A stretch of DNA of 24,090 nt from contig JAHHQS010000046.1 in assembly GCA_020026285.1 (NCBI GenBank), forward strand, positions 1 through 24,090, given 5' to 3'. The notes under the pieces were generated by a model. It did no database searches, was not told the origin of the DNA, and was given only the letters and a program-made list of their open reading frames with translations. Every line of letters starts with the position of its first letter. Position 1 is the first letter of the stretch. Shown here in pieces: positions 9,187 through 14,304 of the stretch. Both the position numbers and the translations under genes were made by a program. Source of the stretch: Parabacteroides sp. (GTDB lineage: Bacteria > Bacteroidota > Bacteroidia > Bacteroidales > Tannerellaceae).

Positions 9187-9217
9187 TTGACTTTTAATCA
9201 TTTCTTTTATATATTTG
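9187..9217 (+). promoter_or_regulatory. Bacteroides-type promoter of the small lipoprotein gene
   Basis: TATATTTG at 9210-9217 is a full match to TAnnTTTG, and TTG at 9187-9189 lies exactly 20 bases upstream as a -33 element. It sits 29 bases before the ATG of the lipoprotein reading frame. The good promoter shows that this unit is meant to be transcribed separately from the utilisation locus. Confidence 0.7.
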
Positions 9218-9245
9218 CAAAATGTCAAACCTAAAAAATACTTCC

Positions 9246-9875
9246 ATGAAAACCTATTGTTTATTTTTTATCCTTCTATTTTCCATTTCTTCTTTATTAG
9301 TCTCTTGTGACAAAAACTCTTTAAATGAGAATGTAACCACATAAGAAGAATCCAAATTTGTTATTTCTAAAGGTGAAAATATTGAAGCTATCAAACAACT
9401 TTTTTCTTCTCACACATTTCAAACGCGCTCCCTTAAAAGTGGGATATTATTAAACGAATACGATTTCACAAAATCCATGATAGCAAATTTTTCGGATAAA
9501 CAAGAAAAACTATATCTTATACCTTCTACTAAAACGGAAAATGAACTTTTAGCAGGAATTAGCCTTGATAATGAAATTGTTTATCTACTGAAACTCTCAA
9601 AAACATCTGATAACATTTACACTCTTTGCAACGAAACAAGCGAACCTATATGCGATATCAAATATGATTTTGAAAAACAAGATATAGTTATTATCAGTAA
9701 CTATGGAAATGATGCTATTGCCACCCCCACAACACGAGGACGTTGGTACAGCTTTGCTTGCAATGTAGGCATTGGAACTGCCGTTGCCGCTGCAGGTGCA
9801 CTTGCAGCACCAACAATGGGAGCCAGTGTTGGTATGGTCGTATGCACGGCGTTAGTACAGATGTTGATTTGCTAA
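9246..9875 (+). pseudogene. Lipoprotein gene interrupted by an in-frame TAA; Gly/Ala-rich hydrophobic C-terminus
   Basis: From the ATG at 9246 the frame encodes a lipoprotein signal peptide (MKTYCLFFILLFSISSLLVSC, lipid cysteine 21), then DKNSLNENVTT and a TAA at 9342-9344 (codon 33). The same frame continues without another stop to 9875, 209 codons in all. The middle is a soluble-looking domain of unknown family (about 34-160). The last 43 residues (167-209) are very rich in Gly and Ala, hydrophobic, and hold three cysteines (172, 200, 209), like a membrane-active peptide or pore segment. An internal ATG at 9477 could yield a 132-residue product without a signal peptide. The promoter is intact. 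A single base change, for example GAA to TAA, explains the break; readthrough or a sequencing error are alternatives. I do not recognise the family. Confidence 0.6.
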
Positions 9876-9902
9876 TTTTTATAATCGCTTTAATTCTCAA
9901 AA

Positions 9903-10079
9903 ATGAAAGATAAACTATTTAAATATTACTTTTCCTTTTGTGGAATAGTTTTCGTTATTATTTATGCGGACTATTATATGAGTCTTCTCCCTACTAATTG
10001 GAAAGAATATTTTCTTAATATAGAACTTCTTGCTTTTATTTGGGTTATAGGTGTTTTAGTAGTTCGAAAAAGAAAATAG
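9903..10079 (+). CDS. Small two-helix membrane protein of unknown function (immunity-like)
   Basis: This 58-residue reading frame begins 27 bases after the broken lipoprotein gene. It starts MKDKLFKYYF and has two hydrophobic helices, about residues 11-25 (SFCGIVFVIIYADYY) and 39-53 (IELLAFIWVIGVLVV), with a short WKEY-containing connector and a basic tail RKRK. The positive-inside rule puts both ends in the cytoplasm. Size, topology and position directly behind a gene for an exported protein with a Gly/Ala-rich hydrophobic end resemble bacteriocin immunity proteins, but no family is recognised and the analogy is only structural. It would share the promoter at 9187-9217 and ends just before a strong terminator. 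Confidence 0.6.
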   Translation: MKDKLFKYYFSFCGIVFVIIYADYYMSLLPTNWKEYFLNIELLAFIWVIGVLVVRKRK

Positions 10080-10111
10080 TTTACTATTAAACAACACTGT
10101 TATTCAGTTTT

Positions 10112-10153
10112 AATCCAAACGGCAAATAATCATGATCATTTGCCGTTTGGATT
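10112..10153. terminator. Bidirectional terminator with a perfect 16-bp stem
   Basis: AATCCAAACGGCAAAT (10112-10127) pairs perfectly with ATTTGCCGTTTGGATT (10138-10153) around a 10-base loop, and the plus side is followed by TTCTATTTGC. It lies 32 bases after the stop of the small membrane protein. On the minus strand the same arm carries the last codons and TGA (10136-10138) of a gene remnant, so one hairpin serves converging units. Confidence 0.75.
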
Positions 10154-10282
10154 TTCTATTTGCTGTTTGTAGTATTCATAGAACTGCTGGTACTTATCTC
10201 TTTCCTTTGCTGCATCCGTCCACAAATATTACATGAAACAGGCGAACAATAGGGAGATAACAGCACAGAGAATGGAGTAGAA
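10136..10282 (-). pseudogene. Remnant of a small membrane protein gene from a mobile element
   Basis: Directly after the stop of the 69-residue gene, the same minus-strand frame reads FYSILCAVISLLFACFM, a likely membrane helix, then a TAA (10229-10231), then YLWTDAAKERDKYQQFYEYY and a short tail ending NPNGK before TGA. A helix followed by a charged, tyrosine-rich coil is plausible protein, whereas the other frames look like low-complexity shadow. The gene appears to have lost its start and gained a nonsense codon. A start in another frame with a frameshift is also possible. No function can be assigned. Confidence 0.3.
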
Positions 10283-10492
10283 CTAAATCTGTTTATCCAC
10301 ATATCCCCCGTTTTTCATTCTGTTCCCCTGCCGTTCAAAGTCCTCTAACACTTTTTTTAGGCGATTCTCGGCACTTTCAAGACTGTTCCCGTCTATTTCT
10401 GTTGCGTCCTCTATGCGCTTCGTATAGACCTCTACCCGTTTCAGTTCTTGATATATCAGTTCTACCGCAAGCTGCGGGTTTACTTTCGGCAT
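10283..10492 (-). CDS. Small mobile-element-associated protein, unknown function
   Basis: This 69-residue protein starts at an ATG complementary to 10490-10492, preceded on the minus strand by GGAAAGACACC, a reasonable ribosome site. It reads MPKVNPQLAVELIYQELKRV, is almost wholly helical and highly charged (many E, K and R), and ends GGYVDKQI. The longer open frame to 10816 is not used, because its upstream part is the shadow of the methylase gene. Small helical proteins of this kind are common next to DNA-processing genes in Bacteroides conjugative and mobilisable elements, which fits the truncated methylase upstream on the same strand. No biochemical role can be read from the sequence. Confidence 0.6.
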   Translation of the reverse strand: MPKVNPQLAVELIYQELKRVEVYTKRIEDATEIDGNSLESAENRLKKVLEDFERQGNRMKNGGYVDKQI

Positions 10493-10611
10493 GGTGTCTT
10501 TCCTTTTTCCGTGGGCTGTATTGTCCTTGCTTAACGGGTGAAGCTGCCGCCTCCGGGCGTGAGTTTGTTTCCATATGATATGTCTCTTTGGCTGTACTTC
10601 TTGCGACATGC

Positions 10612-10646
10612 CCAAAAACAGTGCTCCCTGTCTACATCCGGAGCAC
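10612..10646 (-). terminator. Minus-strand terminator behind the methylase remnant
   Basis: Read on the minus strand, GTGCTCC (10640-10646) pairs with GGAGCAC (10621-10627) around a 12-base loop, then TGTTTTTGGG follows. The 7-bp GC-rich stem with a five-T run lies 38 bases after the methylase stop and would separate it from the 69-residue gene. Confidence 0.5.
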
Positions 10647-10683
10647 CCGCTGAAAAAGAATTCAAGGTGGAGTCTATGGCTTT

Positions 10684-11220
10684 TCAGGCAGTACAAGCCA
10701 TATTGCTGTAAAGCATGATATCGGTATAGGAGGAGTTGTAATTCATCCGTGCGGTAATTGCAGAGCGGCCGGCCCCCTTGAAAGGATTGCCTGTTCCGGG
10801 ATGTTCCTCCATCCATTTGCAGAAATCCAGTATGGGTGATTTGGAGGAGGTAAAATAAACGAACGGGTGTCCTTTCAGTACCGGCAGGACATCCAGGTAA
10901 TCCCCCAGCTTCCAGTCCATCCGGTACGTACTGATATCCGTTCCCATGTAAGGGGGATCAACCAGGAAGACCACTCCCGGAAAGACCCTGTAGGTCTCTG
11001 CCAGTTCCTTATAGTCGTAGCAGACTACCTCAAGCCCGTCCAGATAGCCGTCACACCGGTAGTCAGCCCGGCATATCTTGTTGTAGAAACACAAGTGTTC
11101 AAGTTCCTCCATGCTTTGTGCGTATTTTCCGGAAAACAGCAGGGAAGTGGAGAGGGTGAGATAGTCCACAAAACCGGTTGTCTCCTCCAGACGGATGCGT
11201 TCCAGGAAAGCTTCGCGCAT
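10684..11220 (-). pseudogene. N-terminally truncated DNA adenine methyltransferase (Dam/D12 class)
   Basis: The 178-residue frame contains VVFLVDPPYMG around residues 84-94; DPPY is the catalytic motif IV of N6-adenine methyltransferases. Flanking features of the D12/Dam class are also present (YLDVLPVLKGHPFVYFTSSK, and NYNSSYTDIMLY at the end). The N-terminal SAM-binding motif (FxGxG type) is absent, so the protein is about 80-100 residues short. The open frame continues upstream of the ATG to a TGA at 11296-11298, with protein-like sequence (LLGDLRKIVGIYPRNQKITG), which suggests the original gene was longer and was cut near 11.3 kb. Without motif I it should be inactive. It reads opposite to the integrases and probably belongs to an older mobile element into which the island inserted. 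Confidence 0.7.
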
Positions 11221-11361
11221 TTTTCCGGTAATCTTCTGATTGCGTGGATATATCCCGACTATTTTACGGAGATCTCCCAGTAACCGCCAATTACTTCAAG
11301 TAGGTCTAAACATCGGAAATGAAAGGCAACAAGATTGATAAAATGCTACTGATTTACAGTT

Positions 11362-11411
11362 TTTTAGGAAGAAACGAGGATTTTGGATTGCTTCGTTATA
11401 CTTTCCTAAAA
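11362..11411. repeat. Nested inverted repeat upstream of the integrases
   Basis: TTTTAGGAA (11362-11370) pairs with TTCCTAAAA (11403-11411), and inside it AACGA (11373-11377) pairs with TCGTT (11393-11397). Two nested stems of nine and five base pairs, separated by a few unpaired bases, could form a hairpin or be symmetric binding sites for the integrase. Confidence 0.5.
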
Positions 11412-11430
11412 TTGCGGATTATTTGACTGA

Positions 11431-11452
11431 TTTTGTCCCGTTTTTGTCCCGT
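11431..11452 (+). repeat. Tandem 11-bp repeat upstream of the integrases
   Basis: Two head-to-tail copies of TTTTGTCCCGT occupy 11431-11441 and 11442-11452, followed by a partial third (TT). Short direct repeats beside a tyrosine integrase gene are typical of arm-type integrase binding sites or recombination core sites. Being 85 bases upstream of the ATG, they could also be an operator. Confidence 0.6.
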
Positions 11453-11536
11453 TTGGCAATACCTTTACAATAGCAGTTAAGTTGTTGATTACCAATGTGA
11501 AAGTAAATATAAACATCAGAAAATAAAGAAAATAAA

Positions 11537-12718
11537 ATGGGACGAAAGAAGAAAGAAATCAAATTGAAAGAGCCTGTCCGCATCCGTGAAAAAAAACTCT
11601 TGGACGGCAGCATCAGCCTGTATCTTGACATCTATTATCGGGGAAACCGAAAGAAAGAGGGGCTGAAACTCTATTTAGTGCCGGAAATCAATGCCACCAC
11701 CAAGTTGCAGAATGCCAACACACGCAATTTGGCAGAACAAATCAAGGCGCAGCGCATACTTGACATTCAGAAAGAGGGGCTTGTGGATTGGGAAAAGGTA
11801 AAAAAGTCAAGGCTGACACTCAGCGCATGGTTCGGGCAGTATGTGGAAGACAATGCCGAACTCTCCGAATCTTCAAAACGCTCCAAAAGAAACGTGCAGG
11901 CACGAGTGGAACAATACCTATCCCATATAGGGAAGCCTGACCTGTCATTGAAAGATGTGAATAAGGAGTTCTGCAAAGGCTTCATCGCATTCTTGAAAAC
12001 TTGTACTTTCAATGACGGAAAGGAAACATTAAGCTGCACCACCTGTCGCATCTTTGTAAACCGCTTCGGATCAGCAATGGCTAAGGCGGTGCGTGAGGGG
12101 CTTATCGAGCATAACCCATTCACGTTGCTGGAAGCCAAAGAGAAACCGCAGAAATTGGTTGCCGATCGTGAATTTCTAACCATTGAGGAAGTTAAAAAAG
12201 TGATGAACACTCCCTGTCGGTATGAGATTGTCAAGAAAGCGTTTCTGTTCTCTTGCTTCACCGGACTTCGTTACAGCGACATGAAAGCGTTGAACTGGAG
12301 CGAGATTCATTCCGCAGCAGATGGCAAGACGGAATACATAGACCATATACAAATCAAGACCAAAGACCGTGTGACCATCCCTTTATCGGAAGAAGCCAAA
12401 AGATGGATGCCCGAAAGGATTGAGGGCGTGGATAACATTTTCCACCAACTAAAGATAACGCACACTACTGTAGAAGTGGTGCTGAAGGAGTGGATGGATG
12501 CAGCCGGAATACAAAAGCACATAACCTACCATTGCTCACGCCATACCGCAGCCACCATGCTTCTGACTTTGGGAGCCAGCATCTATGTGGTAAGCAAGAT
12601 TCTCGGACACAAGAGCATCAAAATGACAGAAGTCTATGCCAAAATTGTGGATAAGAAGAAACTTGAAACGGTAAATCTCGTCAATGGAATGTTTGACCAA
12701 ACACAAATAGCAATATGA
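11537..12718 (+). CDS. Tyrosine integrase (site-specific recombinase), first of a pair
   Basis: This 393-residue enzyme cuts and rejoins DNA at attachment sites to integrate or excise the element. The N-terminal arm-binding domain (about 1-90) starts MGRKKKEIKLKEPVRIREKK and contains LDIYYRGNRKKEGLKLYLVP. A SAM-like core-binding domain spans about 90-200, and the catalytic domain about 205-385. Catalytic residues are R245 (FTGLRYSDM), H332 and R335 (HCSRH), H358 (LGHKS) and the nucleophile Y367 (TEVYAKI), so the set is complete. The length is normal for Bacteroidetes integrases. Its stop overlaps the start of the second integrase by four bases (ATGA), so the two are translationally coupled and may act as a heteromeric recombinase. 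Confidence 0.95.
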   Translation: MGRKKKEIKLKEPVRIREKKLLDGSISLYLDIYYRGNRKKEGLKLYLVPEINATTKLQNANTRNLAEQIKAQRILDIQKEGLVDWEKVKKSRLTLSAWFGQYVEDNAELSESSKRSKRNVQARVEQYLSHIGKPDLSLKDVNKEFCKGFIAFLKTCTFNDGKETLSCTTCRIFVNRFGSAMAKAVREGLIEHNPFTLLEAKEKPQKLVADREFLTIEEVKKVMNTPCRYEIVKKAFLFSCFTGLRYSDMKALNWSEIHSAADGKTEYIDHIQIKTKDRVTIPLSEEAKRWMPERIEGVDNIFHQLKITHTTVEVVLKEWMDAAGIQKHITYHCSRHTAATMLLTLGASIYVVSKILGHKSIKMTEVYAKIVDKKKLETVNLVNGMFDQTQIAI

Positions 12719-13884
12719 AGATAGAAATCAAAGAACGCAAGCTGACCGCAGGAAACCGAAGCCTATATCTGGAATATTACGAAACAGGATTCCGAAAGAA
12801 AGAGAACCTGCATCTGTATCTTGTACCCGAAGATTCGCCAAAGGCAAAGAAGCTGAACCGTGAAGCATACGACAAGGCAAGAGTGATCCGTGCCGAGCGT
12901 TTGCTCAATCCACCGTCTTTTGATAAGAAATCCAAGCAAACAGAGGGGAAGAATGAAAAGGCTGAAACCCTGACATGGCTTGATTGGTGCGATGAATATA
13001 TCGAATGGTCAAAGGCTTGCGACAACTGCAAGAAGATGTTGCAACACAAGGGAGTGGTTCGTAAACGAATTGCCACATACCTTGAAAGGATTAAACAGAC
13101 GAAAATACTCCTGAAGAATGTTGATGCCAAAATTATAACAGGACTTTTTGACTATATGCACAATGAATACCGCAACCCACGACAGATAAAAACGCAGAAT
13201 GGCAAATTGGCTGACTATACGCTGCTTCTGTTTGAAGAAACGGTAAAGGCGATATTCAACAAGGCGGTAAGGGAAGAACTTATTGCATTCAATCCTGTAC
13301 ACAGTCTTACAAAAGTAGAGCGTTTCCATGCTCCTGACAAGGCTCGTGAGTTTCTTACCCCCGAAGAACTCACTCGCTTCTTGGCTGTGGAAACAGCAAC
13401 GGAGAGTGAAAGAACGGTACAAATGGCTTTCGGCTTGTCGTCCATGACCGGCATCCGACTTGGAGATATGCAGCATCTTCGCTGGGGAGATATAAAACTC
13501 ATAGATGGGATTCAGACAATCTGTATCATACAGCGCAAGACGAAACGCCCTGTGTCAATTCCGCTCAATGATATGGCTTTGTCACTTCTTCCGTCTCGTG
13601 AGGATGCTAATCCCGAAAGTTTGGTGTTTCATTTGGTAAAGAAGTCAGACAATATATCAAAGTACGTAAGACGCATAAAAGACAAAGCCGGGATTGAAAA
13701 GGATTTTACCTACCATTCAAGCCGACATACCACAGCAACATTGGCTATCAGTGCAGGTGCAGACATTTCATCAGTAAAAGAGGTGCTTGGGCACAGTAGC
13801 GTAACATCTACAGAAGTCTATGCCAAAGTGAACCTTGAAAAGAAGATTGAGGCGGTTAGTCTGTTCAACGGTATGTTTGATTGA
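12715..13884 (+). CDS. Tyrosine integrase (site-specific recombinase), second of a pair
   Basis: This 389-residue recombinase has the same build as its upstream neighbour but is clearly diverged. The arm domain begins MKIEIKERKLTAGNRSLYLE and is followed by a core-binding domain (about 85-205) with TWLDWCDEYIEW. The catalytic set is complete: R248 (MTGIRLGDM), H334 and R337 (HSSRH), H360 (LGHSS) and the tyrosine Y369 (TEVYAKV). Start and preceding stop share ATGA, so its translation depends on the first integrase. Keeping both catalytic sets suggests that both are used, perhaps on different sites or in opposite directions. A hairpin behind it probably ends the integrase operon. Confidence 0.95.
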   Translation: MKIEIKERKLTAGNRSLYLEYYETGFRKKENLHLYLVPEDSPKAKKLNREAYDKARVIRAERLLNPPSFDKKSKQTEGKNEKAETLTWLDWCDEYIEWSKACDNCKKMLQHKGVVRKRIATYLERIKQTKILLKNVDAKIITGLFDYMHNEYRNPRQIKTQNGKLADYTLLLFEETVKAIFNKAVREELIAFNPVHSLTKVERFHAPDKAREFLTPEELTRFLAVETATESERTVQMAFGLSSMTGIRLGDMQHLRWGDIKLIDGIQTICIIQRKTKRPVSIPLNDMALSLLPSREDANPESLVFHLVKKSDNISKYVRRIKDKAGIEKDFTYHSSRHTTATLAISAGADISSVKEVLGHSSVTSTEVYAKVNLEKKIEAVSLFNGMFD

Positions 13885-13894
13885 AACTATACCG

Positions 13895-13930
13895 TAAACA
13901 AGGGGGAGGGATTTTCTTTCCCTTTGTTTA
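13895..13930 (+). terminator. Terminator-like hairpin behind the integrase operon
   Basis: TAAACAAGGGGGAGGGA (13895-13911) folds onto TTCTTTCCCTTTGTTTA (13914-13930), giving a stem of about 16-17 pairs with several G-U pairs and a very short loop. It starts 10 bases after the integrase stop. No long U-run follows, so efficiency is uncertain, but it fits the boundary between the integrases and the separately promoted regulator. Confidence 0.5.
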
Positions 13931-14011
13931 TGAAACTCATCCAAGAAATCTAAATAAATCACTTGCAATAATTTCCCTTTTTATTCTGCCTATAAAATGA
14001 AAATAATTCAT

Positions 14012-14019
14012 TATCTTTG
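14012..14019 (+). promoter_or_regulatory. Bacteroides-type promoter of the regulator and defence operon
   Basis: TATCTTTG matches TAnnTTTG exactly and ends only 14 bases before the first possible ATG (14034), so the mRNA leader would be about 8-15 bases. No clear TTG lies at the -33 place (TCTG at 13985-13988 is the nearest), which may mean a weak or activated promoter. It is the only convincing promoter seen between the integrases and hsdS. Confidence 0.6.
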
Positions 14020-14033
14020 CAGGGCAAAATTGA

Positions 14034-14267
14034 ATGTTTATGGAAGACCTCAACAGAATTAAGATCGTGTTATGTGAGAAAAAACGTACCAGTAAATGGT
14101 TGGCGGAACAGATGAATGTCAATCCGTCAACCGTTTCTAAGTGGTGTACAAATACGTCCCAACCAGATTTAGGTAGTCTTTTGAAGATTGCGGATTTGTT
14201 GGAAGTTGATATTAAAGAGTTGATTCTTCGTGAATATAAGACATATTTTATATCTCAGAATATCTAA
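14034..14267 (+). CDS. Small Xre/Cro-type helix-turn-helix regulator
   Basis: This 77-residue protein is almost entirely one lambda-repressor-like DNA-binding domain: IKIVLCEKKRTSKWLAEQMN, then the turn and recognition helix NPSTVSKWCTNTSQP, then LGSLLKIADLLEVDIKELI. Translation may start at 14034 or at the ATG two codons later (14040); the promoter is so close that the leader is very short in either case. Small regulators of this type often control restriction-modification genes, delaying nuclease expression until methylation is established. It lies 37 bases ahead of the NACHT-TOPRIM gene and is first in the run of defence genes, so it likely regulates them and itself. The operator sequence is not evident. 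Confidence 0.85.
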   Translation: MFMEDLNRIKIVLCEKKRTSKWLAEQMNVNPSTVSKWCTNTSQPDLGSLLKIADLLEVDIKELILREYKTYFISQNI

Positions 14268-14304
14268 ATTTTAACGTATCTGTCTTAAATAAAGTTTCAT
14301 AGTT

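Larger units (their letters stand above)
11299..11536. promoter_or_regulatory. Control and possible attachment region upstream of the integrases
   Basis: This non-coding stretch between the methylase remnant and the first integrase holds a nested inverted repeat (11362-11411) and a tandem 11-bp repeat (11431-11452), each listed separately. TACCTTTA at 11459-11466 is a one-mismatch version of the TAnnTTTG promoter box. The last 40 bases before the ATG are A-rich with no strong Shine-Dalgarno sequence. The layout suggests integrase binding sites and promoter in one place. Confidence 0.4.

Noticed and set aside
9007..9228. 73-codon minus-strand frame between the GH30 and lipoprotein genes
   Set aside because: It overlaps the terminator and the promoter of the lipoprotein unit and has no motif; AT-rich spacer readily gives hydrophobic frames.
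10493..10816. N-terminal extension of the 69-residue minus-strand gene
   Set aside because: It reads through the methylase in another frame and across a terminator hairpin; the ATG at 10492 has a ribosome site.
10867..11283. 138-codon plus-strand frame opposite the methylase
   Set aside because: The minus strand carries the DPPY motif and other methylase features, so this is its shadow.
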